Source of the DNA: Gordionus sp. m RMFG-2023
Taxonomy: Eukaryota > Nematomorpha > Gordioida > Chordodea > Parachordodidae
Direction: 5' to 3'
Length of the DNA stretch: 64,000 nt
NCBI RefSeq assembly: GCF_954871325.1
Contig: NC_088775.1
Coordinates: 58,753,561 to 58,817,560 of the forward strand
Each line of letters begins with the position of its first letter. Position 1 is the first letter of the stretch. The notes below the pieces were generated by a model. It had not been told where the DNA came from. It made no database searches and worked only from the letters and a program-made list of their open reading frames with translations. Positions 45,287 to 56,394 of the stretch are shown here, in pieces. The position numbers and the translations under genes are program-made.

Positions 45287-45760
45287 TTGATCAACAAACA
45301 GGAGAAGGAGCAACACAAACACTCGTATGGTACTATGGCCTCGCAAGGAAAGGTGGCGTTACATGCAAAATACGCGTCTGGACCGGCTACTATTCCAATG
45401 CGACAACTGGGGATGAGAGGAACCAACATAAACTGCTTCAATTGTGGTGGACGGGGACATAAAGCTAGGGATTGCGCGAGCGGGGTGAGCACATCTTATA
45501 CGTTGAATAATGGGCTTGATCGTTGGGCTGGAGGTCAACAGCGGAGAATAATGGACGATGCACGATTAATAGCGAGGGAAACAGAAGAAGTTGCAAAAAG
45601 ACGTTGGTTATATAAATTCGGTCAAGCAGCGGAAAATAAAAAGGTGTCATTGGTTAGAAAAAATATAGATTTTAATATTAATGGACCGGAGCTCAATGGA
45701 ACGGAGGTGGAAATGAGTGATTCAATAGAGGAATCCCTCATAAACGCTCCGGTCCCATGA
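45287..45760 (+). mobile_element. Outer element: 3' open frame with one CCHC zinc knuckle
   Basis: A 157-codon frame between pol and the right LTR contains INCFNCGGRGHKARDCASG, a perfect CX2CX4HX4C knuckle, preceded by a basic segment (HKHSYGTMASQGKVALHAKY) and followed by an Arg/Glu-rich and then acidic tail (EMSDSIEESLINAPVP). It ends about 90 bp before the right LTR. It is separate from the gag with three knuckles at the 5' end. A nucleocapsid-like protein downstream of pol is not usual for Ty3/gypsy. It may be a genuine extra gene or a captured gag. Confidence 0.6.
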
Positions 45761-45847
45761 TTTTTTTTGTTGTATTGTAAATATTTTTTTTTATATATAA
45801 ATAAATTTTAGTAGGTACCCTGGATTTTATCCTTAGAAGGGGGTACA

Positions 45848-46117
45848 TGTTGTAATATGATATGAAAATGTATTGATTTTTTGTAAAAATTAGGTTATTG
45901 ATTAAAGTGTAAAGAAAAATACTCGCGATTTATATATAGATTTTTATTATTATAATTTTGATACATATAGTTTTTTTTTAATGTTTTTCCGAAATTTGGT
46001 TTAAAAATTGTGAAAAATATATATAATAAAGAAAAATAAAAGTGTGTTAAAAAATATTTCGTATTTGACTCTAAGAAAATCCTAAAGATTAAAAATTGCC
46101 TTCTTACGTTTCTAACA
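45848..46117 (+). repeat. Right LTR of the outer gypsy element
   Basis: About 270 bp, followed by the ATAAT duplication at 46118-46122. It is shorter than the left LTR by two small internal gaps but otherwise very similar. Confidence 0.92.
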
Positions 46118-46122
46118 ATAAT

Positions 46123-46353
46123 AAATCTTAAAAATCCAATAATAATGAAAAATCGAATAATAATCTTTATATAAAAAAACGAGAAAAATTTTATCCCTAA
46201 AATGATTGATGTTTTAATAATTAAATTACTATAAACAAAAAGTATTACAAACTAGGACACCAATAAATTTTATAAATTTATTAAGGCTAAAAGAAAATTA
46301 AAAAATCTATCATTTAATCAAATTTTTTCAAAATATAATAGTCATTTAGTAAA
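46123..46353. other. Target-site DNA right of the gypsy element
   Basis: AT-rich, no gene. AATCGAATAATAATC just beyond the duplication resembles AATCGAATAATTAAT just left of the left LTR, which may simply reflect composition. Confidence 0.4.
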
Positions 46354-47040
46354 TAGTGTTGTTAATCGACTATTAGTCCGCTAAAACTATCCAATAGTCA
46401 TAGTCAAAAAATTCGCCTAAAAACTCTAGCGACTAAATTAGTCGATTCACTTAGCCGGCTTAGTTGACCCATTTAGCCGATAAATCAAATATTTGAGCCG
46501 ACCTTCCATAACTGTATATATAGTTTGGGTAAAAATATAAATTATTAAATTGGGATTTCAATGAAGATGAACCATAGAAAAGTGACAATTATCATATCTT
46601 TAAATATTTTTGATGCAAATGGATAAAAAAAATAAATTGTAAACATGAATTGAGATTTTAGGGAAGATGAACCAAAGAAAGTAACAATTATCATAATCGT
46701 TATTTTTAAACTTTTTAAAAAAAATAAATTGTAAACATGTTAAATTGAGAATTTAGGAAAGATTAACCATAGAAAATGGAGAAATGGGCAATTGTAATAA
46801 TCGTTATCTTTAACTTTTTTGAAGTATGGGTAAAAGTATATATTATAAACATGTTAATAAGATTTTCAGTGAAGATGTACCATAGAAAAGAGGCTCATAA
46901 TCGTTATTTTTAAACTTTTTTGAAGCAAATGGGTAAAAGTATAGTAAACTTGTTGAATTAAAGTTTCAATAAAGTTGTACCATAGTAAAGTCACAATTGT
47001 AAGAATAGCTATTATTAAGCTTTTAATTTTTTGCTGAAAC
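46354..47040 (+). mobile_element. hAT-like left end with degenerate minisatellite
   Basis: TAGTGTTGTTAATCGACTAT at 46354 is a terminus like 14318. GACTA/TTAGTCG and TTAGCCG words fill 46365-46510. From about 46560 to 47000 there are four or five diverged units containing GATGAACCATAGAAAAGTGA and CAATTATCATA, relatives of the 119-bp minisatellite of the long-armed element. No transposase is present and no right end is seen. Confidence 0.65.
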
Positions 47041-47483
47041 GAGAGGGTTTTTAGCCCACGCCCGTCTATCTAAGGGGCGGGAGAGTAAAATAATTCTATA
47101 AAAGGGATAAGCGTGCGGTGTAAATAATTTTTAAGCTCGCCACGTATTACATAATTTATTATCAAAATATATTAATAAAAATATAATTTATTGATTTTAA
47201 AATCATGACAAATTTTATAGACTTTAAATCAAAAAGTCCGAATTGTTTTCTCTACATTTTTTGCAAGTATATCTTTTTATAAATATCATTAGGTAAAGAT
47301 TTTACTTATAACATATGCGTATCCAAAAAGGGAGAGAAATCCCCCCCCCCGTTTCAAAAATCTTTCACAAAATATAGAAGGTCTTCATGTGCTGTTAACT
47401 TCAAAGTTATCTATTTTAAATAGATTATATTCTACAGTGAAACGAGTGTTAATAATCAACTTACAATAAAAGGGGGTAAACAT
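47041..47483. other. Spacer between two hAT-like ends
   Basis: No gene. A C10 run lies at 47341-47350, and GCCCACGCCCGTCTATCTAA near 47055 is locally GC-rich. Nothing else is recognised. Confidence 0.35.
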
Positions 47484-48960
47484 TAGTGTTGTTAAATTGC
47501 TGGGTCGGGTCGGCTTGGCCGAAAACCCAGCAAGGTTTGAGCCGAAAAAACGACCTTAAACCCGAGCCAACCCATTTAGCCATAGATCAGACCCGACCCG
47601 ACCCAATGGGCCTCACGAGCCGACCCATTGGGCCGACCCGATGAGTCGGCTTGTTGGGTCGGCTTGATGGGTCGGCTTGCTGGGTAGGCTTGTTGGGTCG
47701 GCTTGCTGGGTCGGCTTGATGGGTCGGCTTGCGTTCAAATTTGTCATAATCGTCATCTTTAAGTTTTTTTGAATTTTTTTGAAGCAAATAGGTAAAAATA
47801 TATATTGTAAACATTTAAATTAAATTTTCAGTGAATATGTACCTTAGAAAAGTGACAATTGTCATAATCGTCATTTTTAAGTTTTTTCGAATTTTTTTGA
47901 ACCAAATAGGTAAAAATATATGTTGTGAACATGTTAAATTAAATTTTCAGTGAATATGTACCTTAGAAAAGTGACAATGGTCATAATCGTCATTTTTAAG
48001 TTTTTTCGAATTTTTTTGAAGCAAATAGGTAAAAATATATATTGTAAACATGTTATATTAAATTTTCAGTGAATATGTACCTTAGAAAAGTGTCAATTGT
48101 CATAATCGTCATTTTTAAGTTTTTTCGAATTTTTTTGAAGCAAATAGGTAAAAATATATATTGTAAACATGTTATATTAAATTTTCAGTAAATATGTACC
48201 TTAGAAAAGTGACAATTGTCATAATCGTCATCTTTAAGTTTATTCGAATTTTTTAGAAGCATATAGGTAAAATATATATTGTGAACATTAATTTTCAGTG
48301 AATATGTCCTTAGAAAGTGACAATTGTCATAATCGTCATTTTTAAGTTTTTTCGAATTTTTTTGAAGCAAATAGGTAAAAATATATATTGTAAACATGTT
48401 ATATTAAATTTTCAGTGAATATGTGACTTAGAAAAGTGACAATTGTCATAATAGTCATTTTTAAGTTTTTTCGAATTTTTTTGAAGCAAATATTTAAAAA
48501 TATATATTGTAAACATGTTAAATTAAATTTTCAGTGAATATGTACCTTAGAAAAGTGACAATTGTCATAATCGTCATTTTTAAGTTTTGTCGAATTTTTT
48601 TGAAGCAAATAGGTAAAAATATATATTGTAAACATGTTAAATTAAATTTTCAGTGAATATGTACCTTAGAAAAGTGACAATTGTCATAATCGTCATTTTT
48701 AAGTTTTTTCGAATTTTTTTGAAGCAAATAGGTAAAAATATATATTGTAAACATGTTATATTAAATTTTCAATGAATATGTACCTTAGAAAAGTGACAAT
48801 TGTCATAATCGTCATTTTTAAGTATTTTCGAATTTTTTTGAAGCAAATAGGTAAAAATATATATATTGTAAACAAGTTAAATTAAATTTTCAGTGAATAT
48901 GTACCTTAGAAAAGTGACAATTGTCATAATGGTCATTTTTAAGTTTTGTCCATAATAAGA
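47484..48960 (+). mobile_element. hAT-like left end with CCGACCC words and a 120-bp minisatellite
   Basis: TAGTGTTGTTAAATTGCTGG at 47484 is followed by GGGTCGGGTCGGCTTGGC and many GACCCGACCC or GGGTCGGCTTG words to about 47735. The minisatellite (47740-48955) follows. This is the same order as in each arm of the 14318-21107 element, but only one end is present here. Open frames in the array (47587-47814, 48185-48397) are repeat artefacts. Confidence 0.75.
47740..48955 (+). repeat. 120-bp minisatellite, about 10 units
   Basis: Units of about 118-122 bp carry GTGACAATTGTCATAATCGT, TTTTTCGAATTTTTTTGAAG, GCAAATAGGTAAAAATATAT and AATATGTACCTTAGAAAAGT. The palindrome GACAATTGTC and the order of the blocks match the units in 15040-16600, but the spacer sequences differ throughout, so the two arrays are related and homogenised separately. 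Confidence 0.88.
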
Positions 48961-49450
48961 TTTTATTTTAATTTAATACATATTGAAATTAAATATGGAA
49001 AAGCAATTAATTAACAAGATTAATCGTTTTTAAATAATAAAAAGAAATTATGTTGTAAATATATATTTTGTGATTAAAAATTAAAAAAAAATTTTGATCA
49101 TCTTTGAGAAAGCTCAAGTAAGATTATTGACTAAATTTCATCTAAAAATTCTGAATAATTTTTCGTAAAAATTCTTTTTAATATTTGAAAAATATTTTAG
49201 AATTTCTTAAATATAATCTATTTAGTAATTTTATATCCATTTATTTCGATATATATGATATTACTATAAATTTTTATAATAACTTATATAAAATAATTAA
49301 TACATAAAAAATATAATTATAATTTTCAAAATATTCCATTGTTCCATGAATTTGATGATGGTACCTTTTTAGAAATTAAAAGAATTATTATAATTGTTAA
49401 TACAAATCAATTATAAGGATTACCTAATTAATCAGTTGCCCGCGATAACC
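48961..49450. other. Non-coding gap
   Basis: AT-rich, no gene or repeat recognised. Confidence 0.4.
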
Positions 49451-49456
49451 CAACTC

Positions 49457-50498
49457 CTAATAGCTTTGCATGTGATTGTAAAAGTTAGTAAAATCATAAG
49501 GAATAAATTCGTGTAAGAGCTGAATAATATTGCCAAACAAATTCATCTCTTGAATTAGGGCTGGGATTGATTGCTCAATATTTATTTTCCTAGACTCCAA
49601 AAAAATTTTCGGTGGGATTTAGCTGTGGTGAATATGGTGGTAGGTATTTAATCCTATCTTTATAAGCATCGATAAAATGGCTTCTATGGATGGATGCATT
49701 ATCCATTACAATAATTGCATCTGGTGGTAAGACACTGATAAGCTTCGTCATAAAATCACGGAATAATAACCCATTATGCTCCTTCGATTATTCTATAATG
49801 GATTATCACTCTAATAATAATTTTACAAAGTATACCTATGTTTTTATCCTTGGAGGATGGGATTTTTATTATTGGAAGGACTTTGTATGGTGCCCAGGCG
49901 TAGATTGGTACAACATGCAAATTTATTCCAGTTTCATCTAAGAAATATAATTTTTTTCTTGGGATTTAAGATCTTTACACAATAGATTTGACGAATATTA
50001 TTTGCTCCGGGAGTATTTCTTCTATCAGGCTCCTTGCCAACTCTTTTTTTCGACCAACCTATATTTTTGATATATTTACTAATTGTTGTTTTCGTTTTTG
50101 GACTACCAGAGGATAAATTTTCTATTGTCTCCTGGATAGTAAGAGTGATATTTTCCATTAATAAGCTTATGATGTATCTTTCAATTATGGAAGAATCTTT
50201 TTTTACTTCCTCTTTTTTGAATACTGTATTTTTTTAAAGGATCTCGATTTATATCTGGGAATGCGACCTGTCTAAATTTATGGACCGATGCTGTAGACAT
50301 TTCGACGTATTTTGCGATATCTTTAATTTTCATCTGTTGATTTTCAGGCATTGATAACATTTTAGTAACTATATCAATTTTTTCTTTATTCCAATATTTG
50401 TGCATTCTTTTTGGTGGTCTTTGAATTCTAGATGAAGATTGGGAGTTTTCATTTAAATTGGAAAAATTAGTATTGTTGATTATTAACACTCGTTTCAC
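49457..50498 (-). pseudogene. Tc1/mariner-superfamily transposase, broken
   Basis: Read on the minus strand, 50498-50181 encodes an N-terminal DNA-binding part (KIKDIAKYVEMSTASVHKFR is a helix-turn-helix). Further on come DETGINLHVVPIYAWAP near 49890-49945 (first catalytic Asp of the DDE/D core), DAIIVMDNASIHRS near 49685-49730 (second Asp) and KYLPPYSPQLNPTENFFGV near 49600-49660 (the Glu), with INIEQSIPALIQEM and HEFIPYDFTNFYNHM before the stop near 49457. The order and the D, D, E residues identify the IS630-Tc1-mariner superfamily. There are at least three frame changes or stops. Inverted ends and a TA duplication were not located. Confidence 0.85.
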
Positions 50499-50519
50499 TG
50501 TATTTTAAATATTAGGAAA

Positions 50520-51284
50520 AGTTAAAATTAATTTAAATATTTTTTCTTTGTATGAAATTTTATATAACAAAAAATTTAATATTTTCTTACATTTTTTTTA
50601 AAACCTTAAATACTGTAAGAAAATTTTATCAATCAAAAAAAATTCATTTAATTTATCTCTATTAATAACTATATGATTGGGTAAATTTCTAGTGTGCATG
50701 AAATTTCCAGATATCCAAATATACAGAATTTTCTGAATAGAATTATTTTTAAGGTGCTACAGGAAGAAACTGTAAAATAATTGCCCAACAAGATGGAACC
50801 TTCGACATTAAACTGTTTCAACTTTTTAGATCTAATTGACCTATTCTAGTTGCCTTTAGAGAAATATCAGAATGGACCGAACCTGATATTACATGAATCA
50901 GATATATTATTAGATTCAATACGACTAAACATAAATTATAAATTATAAACTATTCTCAATTTTATCATGTATAAAAAATATTGACAATATTTTTAGTAAT
51001 TTAATATCTTGATATCAAATTTTAATTAATTGAGAAGACCAGTGGCAAGTTTTAACGGGTACTTATTTGCCATTTTAAAGCAAGGATTATTTTGAATAAA
51101 TAAAATCCAACTATATTTATAAAAACATTAGAACTCACTGGATTGTCTAGGGGTACGAATGACAATATATGAATGACCTAATTTTTGTAAATTATATGAC
51201 AGTTAGTTCTTCCTAGTGATATATATAATTATAGAACAACCTGACAACTTTGACAATTTATTTTCATTTATTTACTTAATATAA
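50520..51284. other. Non-coding gap
   Basis: No gene is recognised. It probably contains the 5' flank of the Tc1/mariner relic (the side upstream of its start) and unrelated AT-rich DNA. Confidence 0.4.
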
Positions 51285-53725
51285 ACATCCAGTTTTGGCC
51301 ATTATTTAGTGCTTAATTAATGTATTTAAATTCCGTTATTAATTTAGTTAACCGCCATATGAAAAAAAGTTATTAGCTAAATAAAAATTATGACGTCACG
51401 ATTTAGGCGTGAAGTTGGCCGAACTTTTGGAAGCACTAACGATGAAACTTATATCATTCTTTAATGCTTCGTTAGTAGAGGTTAGTGCTTTAATCAGTTT
51501 TGTAGCCGAATTTAAGAATAAAAAGTTATTCACGAAAAAAACAAAAATAAACAAATAATGGCGACGTGCCAAAACAAAAACTATAGGAGTACTAAACATC
51601 CGGTTTTCACCATTATTTAGTGCTTAATTAATGTATTTAAATTCCGTTATTAATTTAGTTAACCGCCATATGGAATTATGACGTCACGATTTAGGCGTGA
51701 AGTTGGCCGAACTTTTGGAAGCATTAACGATGAAACTAATTCTTTAGTGCTTCGTTAGTAGAAGTTAGTCCTTCAATCGCTTTTGTAGCCGAATTTAAGA
51801 AAAAGTTATTGGCGAAAAAAACAAAATTAAACAAATATTGGCGACGTGCCAAAACAAAAACTAGAGTAGTACTAAACATCCGGTATTCGCCATTATTTAG
51901 TGCTTAATCAATGTATTTAAATTCCGTTATTAATTTAGTTAGTGCTTCAATCACTTCTGTAGCTGAATTTAAAAATAAAAAGTTATTGGCGAAAAAAACA
52001 AAAATAAACAAATATTGACGACGTGCCAAAACAAAAACTAGAGTAGAACTAAACATCCGGTTTTCACCATTATTTAGTGCTTAATTAATGTATTTAAATT
52101 CCGTTATTAATTTAGTTAACCACCATATGGAATTATGACGTCATGATTTAGGCGTGAAGTTGGCTGAACTTTTGGAAGCACTAACGATGAAACTTATATA
52201 ATTCTTTAGTGCTTCGTTAGTAGAGGTTAGTGCTTCAATCCCTTCGTAGCCGAATCTAAGAAAAAGTTATGGGCGAAAAAAACAAAATTAACAAATAATG
52301 GCGACGTGGCAAAACAAAAACTAGAGTAGTACTAAACATCCGGTATTCGCCATTATTTAGTGCTTAATTAATGTATTTAAATTCCGTTATTAATTTAGTT
52401 AGTGCTTCAATCCTGTAGCTGAATTTAAAAATAAAAAGTTATTGGCGAAAAAAGAAAAATAAACAAATATTGGCGAAGTGCCAAAACAAAAACTAGAGTA
52501 GTACTAAACATCCGGTTTTCACCATTATTTAGTGCTTAATTAATGTATTTAAATTCCGTTATTAATTTAGTTAGTGCTTCAATCACTTCTGTAGCTGAAT
52601 TTAAAAATAAAAAGTTATTGGCGAAAAAAACAAAATAAAATAAATATTGGCGACGTGCCAAAACAAAAACTAGAGTAGAACTAAATATCCGGTTTTCACC
52701 ATTATTTAGTGCTTAATTAATGTATTTAAATTCCGTTATTAATTTAGTTAACAGCCATATGGAATTATGACGTCACGATTTAGGCGTGAACTTGACCGAA
52801 CTTTTGGAAGTACTAACGACAAAACTTATATAATTCTTTAGTGCTTCGTTAGTAGAGGTTAGTGCTTCAATCGCTTTTGTAGCCGAATTTAAGAAAAAGT
52901 TATTAGCGAAAAAAACAAAATTAAACAAATATTGGCGACATGCCAAAACAAAAACTAGAGTAGTACTAAACATCCGGTATTCGCCATTATTTAGTGCTTA
53001 ATTAATGTATTTAAATTCCGTTATTAATTTAGTTAGTGCTTCAATCACTTCTCGTCATAATTCTATATGGTTAACTAAATTAATAACGGAATTTAAATAC
53101 ATTAATTAAGCACTAAATAATGGTGAAAACCGGATGTTTAGTTCTACTCTAGTTTTTGTTTTGGCACGTCGCCAATATTTGTTTATTTTTGTTTTTTTCG
53201 CCAATAACTTTTTATTTTTAAATTCAGCTACAGAAGTGATTGAAGCACTAACTAAATTAATAACGGAATTTAAATACATTAATTAAGCACTAAATAATGG
53301 CGAATACCGGATGTTTAGTACTACTCTAGTTTTTGTTTTGGCACGTTGCCAATATTTGTTTAATTATGTTTTTTTCGCCAATAACTTTTTCTTAAATTCG
53401 GCTACAAAAGCGATTGAAGCACTAACCTCTTAACGAAGCACTAAAGAATTATATAAGTTTCATCGTTAGTGCTTCCAAAAGTTCGGCCAACTTCACGCCT
53501 CAATCGTGACGTCATAATTCCATATGGCGGTTAACTAAATTAATAACGGAATTTAAATACATTAATTAAGCACTAAATAATGGTGAAAATCGGATGTTTA
53601 GTTCTACTCTAGTTTTTGTTTTGGCACGTCGCCAATATTTGTTTTATTTTGTATTTTTCGCCAATAACTTTTTATTTTTAAATTCGGCTACAGAAGTGAT
53701 TGAAGCACTAACCTCTACCTTGTGG
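51285..53725. repeat. Tandem array of long and short units with one orientation switch
   Basis: Units start near AAACATCCGGTTTTCACCAT or AACATCCGGTATTCGCCATT, run through TTAGTGCTTAATTAATGTAT and TTCCGTTATTAATTTAGTTA, and end near GACGTGCCAAAACAAAAACT. Long units (about 285-310 bp) also carry CATATGGAATTATGACGTCA and GCGTGAAGTTGGCCGAAC; short units (about 165-170 bp) lack that middle part. Unit starts lie near 51285, 51595, 51877, 52045, 52338, 52508, 52687 and 52970. From about 53053 the array continues in reverse orientation to 53725. The 66-67-codon minus-strand frames in long units (51396-51599, 52773-52973) are conserved only as far as the repeat is. Confidence 0.88.
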
Positions 53726-54472
53726 TATGATCCTACTAAGTTAATACTAGATAATTAAACAATTTATTTAATAAATATAATATATCAACAATGAAAATAT
53801 AGATATATATAATTTTAAGGAAAAACAAAAATAGTTCTAAATAAATTTATATCATTTAAAAATTTAATTAATTAATTTAAATTTGACATTTTTTAATATT
53901 ACGAAAATAGGAATATTTACATATATATATAAATAAGAGGAAGATTTTCTTCCGTTTCTTAAGATGTTTGCCTTAAGTTTCTTTCATAAATATAAAATAC
54001 GTTTAGTATGGGTAGATATATCATTTGGGTTTATAAAGTTATTGCTATGATTGACCGAGAAATGATCATATCCATTTTCATTAAGATTATTATAACTTGG
54101 AAAAATATTAAATTTTAAAATTTATAATATTTAATTAACCCCTTGGATCTTCGGAGGAAAGTAAACTAATAAAATATTCAAAATTATTCATATAAATATT
54201 TGAAATTATTTTTAAGCCTGTACTACGAATCTTACGAATGAGTGACTTTAATACTAATCTATAGTAAAAATTACTACGATATAAGATTTTAAATAATTTC
54301 ATAATAAATTGAACTTTAGACAAGATTTTATTTTATTGTAAAATTATCATAAAACATGGAATACAAATATGTTCCTGTAAAATGAAATTTTCCTAAATAT
54401 AGGATTCATGGCGGCATGATGCTTGATGTATCCAACAGTTACCTTTTTTACAGTGTCCGCATATTGTTGTGC
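53726..54472. other. Non-coding gap
   Basis: No gene. 53728-53760 (GATCCTACTAAGTTAATACT) resembles 21449-21490. The rest is AT-rich. Confidence 0.4.
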
Positions 54473-54670
54473 TAGTGTTGTCAATTGGTTGGTTGTGTAG
54501 AACCCAGGCCTGGGGTTTGGGCCTAAAAATCGACCAAATCAGCTCTGAGCACAGACCTGGGGTTCAGGTCCGGGGTCAAATAAAAAATATTTACTAAAAA
54601 TATAGTAACAGTAATTCCGCTTAGGGTTAAAAAAAATTAATCGAGGCCCCTTAGGGCTGAGAAATACCAA
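54473..54670 (+). mobile_element. hAT-like left end with CCTGGGGTT words
   Basis: TAGTGTTGTCAATTGG at 54473 begins a zone with CCCAGGCCTGGGGTTTGGGC, GACCTGGGGTTCAGGTCCGG and GGCCCCTTAGGGCTG words. It has the form of the other hAT-type ends: terminus followed by a GC-richer subterminal cluster. No gene follows. Confidence 0.5.
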
Positions 54671-55147
54671 AAAAATAGGATTAAAATGAGTTATTATGTT
54701 GGTTAGCCTAAGCAATTATTTCCAGCTATACCATCCTAGTTAAGAATTAGATACGAACTTTCTAGCCGGATTTGTTTAATTTCATCGCTATTTTTTAAAC
54801 ACGTATTGATTTTTTATCCTAATTTTAGAAATGTGTGTTTGACAAATACATTTGATAACATTAGTTTTTAAATTCGGCAAGATTGAGCTTGAATGGGATA
54901 TTTAAAATACTTTTGGATCGTTTTTATATAGGGGGAGGGGGAGGGTGGTTATAAACAAGGGTCTTTTTGTCCTGCCTATTCTGAAGTCAAAATATATAAA
55001 ATCTTCAATTTACAATTTTTATAAAGTTTGTGTAATTTGACATAATTGGGTAATGGCTAAATACAAGCTAACTCAAGGCGTTTGCCAAAGAAAATCCGTT
55101 TACATTGAATAGTGAAAGTTAAATTTATTTTAAAAAAAATCTATATA
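54671..55147. other. Non-coding gap
   Basis: No gene. A short G-rich run (GGGGGAGGGGGAGGG) lies at about 54931. Confidence 0.4.
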
Positions 55148-55148
55148 T

Positions 55149-55375
55149 AGTGTTGTGATGATTTAATGAAATATTGACGATTAAATTAAAACTCATCCAT
55201 ATAAAATATTTTATTTGCAAAAATAATTATAATAACAAAAGGAGTATTAAAAGAATTTTAAATAATGCTTCGTCTATATTTTAATTAATTTTGCAAAGAA
55301 AATAATTTTATATGGATGGGTTTTAATTTAATCGTCAATATGTATCATTAAATCATCACAACACTGTAAATAAAA
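55149..55375. mobile_element. Short MITE with about 70-bp inverted ends
   Basis: AGTGTTGTGATGATTTAATG at 55151 and its inverse ending CATCACAACACT at 55372 bound about 220 bp. The arms also share TTGACGATTAAATTAAAACY and CATCCATATAAAAT. The terminal AGTGTTGT points to the hAT group. A clear 8-bp duplication is not visible. Confidence 0.72.
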
Positions 55376-55385
55376 TAAAATTATA

Positions 55386-55502
55386 ATTAATAAACAACTT
55401 CAATAATATTAAAAAAAATAAATGTTGATTGTTGAGGATAATAATGGCAAAGTCACATGCGTTTTTTTAAAATATTTTTGAAGTTGTTTATTAATTATTC
55501 TT
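55386..55502. repeat. Small hairpin repeat
   Basis: TTAATAAACAACTTCAATAA near 55386 pairs with TTTTTGAAGTTGTTTATTAA near 55476. The loop holds AATGTTGATTGTTGAGG and AAAGTCACATGCG. It may be another small MITE abutting the previous one. Confidence 0.55.
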
Positions 55503-56394
55503 TTTTTGTTATTTACTTTAAGTTTTTTTATATTTTTGAAATTAAGTTTATTAATTATTATATGATTTATTATAACATCATGTTGACGTTTACATAATGC
55601 GTTTTCCGCCCTTTCTCTCGTGGATAGTTTCCACTGATCTAAAGTTGCCTGAGCAGTCTTTCAAATATTATTTCGCGAGGGATTTACCGATAATTGCATT
55701 TGGAGTATTTCTGTGAGTAATTAAAACATTCGCTAAATTTAACTGGTCCGGAGTCCCACATTTCCTCATGTAAAGGCGTTTTATCGTATGTATATAGCAC
55801 TCAACGAATCCATATTATTAAATAAGTGTTCGTTCATATAAATCAGGTATCTGCAAAACTTTGCCCTTATTAACACATCAATAGATATTTAAATAATTAT
55901 TGTAAATAATTCATATTATATGCATATTGTTATGCTCTTCACAAATATAAACTCTATTTTTAAAAGAATTAATTACTTCAAAATTCTTTTGAGGTTTGAA
56001 CTACTAATCTTTGAAGAAGATATTTTGTTCTAACATAAAGAGAATTTTGCACTGATCATTGTATAGTTACTTCCATCCATTTCACATAAAGTAAAATACT
56101 TACGTAAATTATAATGGTAAAAAAATCTCATTCTCACTTATATCTGATGTCACATCAATGGTAGATGTATTATCTTCTAAATCTATAATAGAGGAAATTA
56201 TTAAAACCTAGAATTTATTTATATTATATATAGTATAATTAAATAAATAAAACTTGTAGGCTCTAAATTCCGTTCTAGATAAAATATAGGAAATTGTTGA
56301 AATATAAAATATGGTGGAATGGAAGTTGATAAAATATGATGTAGATATATATATATTTTTTTAAATAATATTTTAATTTAATTTTTATTTTATT
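55503..56394. other. Mostly non-coding; possible worn coding segment near 55595-55840
   Basis: 55595-55840 is less AT-rich than its surroundings. On the minus strand it gives short frames such as LDQWKLSTRERAENALCKR, which look once-coding but match no family I can name. The remainder is AT-rich without a gene. Confidence 0.3.

Larger units (their letters stand above)
34191..46117 (+). mobile_element. Outer Ty3/gypsy LTR retrotransposon (broken, with a younger one inside)
   Basis: The element is bounded by LTRs at 34191-34480 and 45848-46117, each starting TGTTGTAATATG and ending TTTCTAACA, and flanked by the 5-bp duplication ATAAT (34186-34190 and 46118-46122). A TGGTGCC primer-binding-type word follows the left LTR by 3 bp, and a purine tract with AGAAGGGGG precedes the right LTR. 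Gag, protease, reverse transcriptase, RNase H and integrase parts follow in Ty3/gypsy order. A second element (38676-44034) sits in the integrase part. The outer copy is a fossil with several breaks besides that insertion. It must be older than the inner copy. Confidence 0.92.

Noticed and set aside
55595-55840. Less AT-rich segment as a host gene exon
   Set aside because: Short peptides such as LSTRERAENALCKR appear on the minus strand, but frames change repeatedly and no family is recognised.
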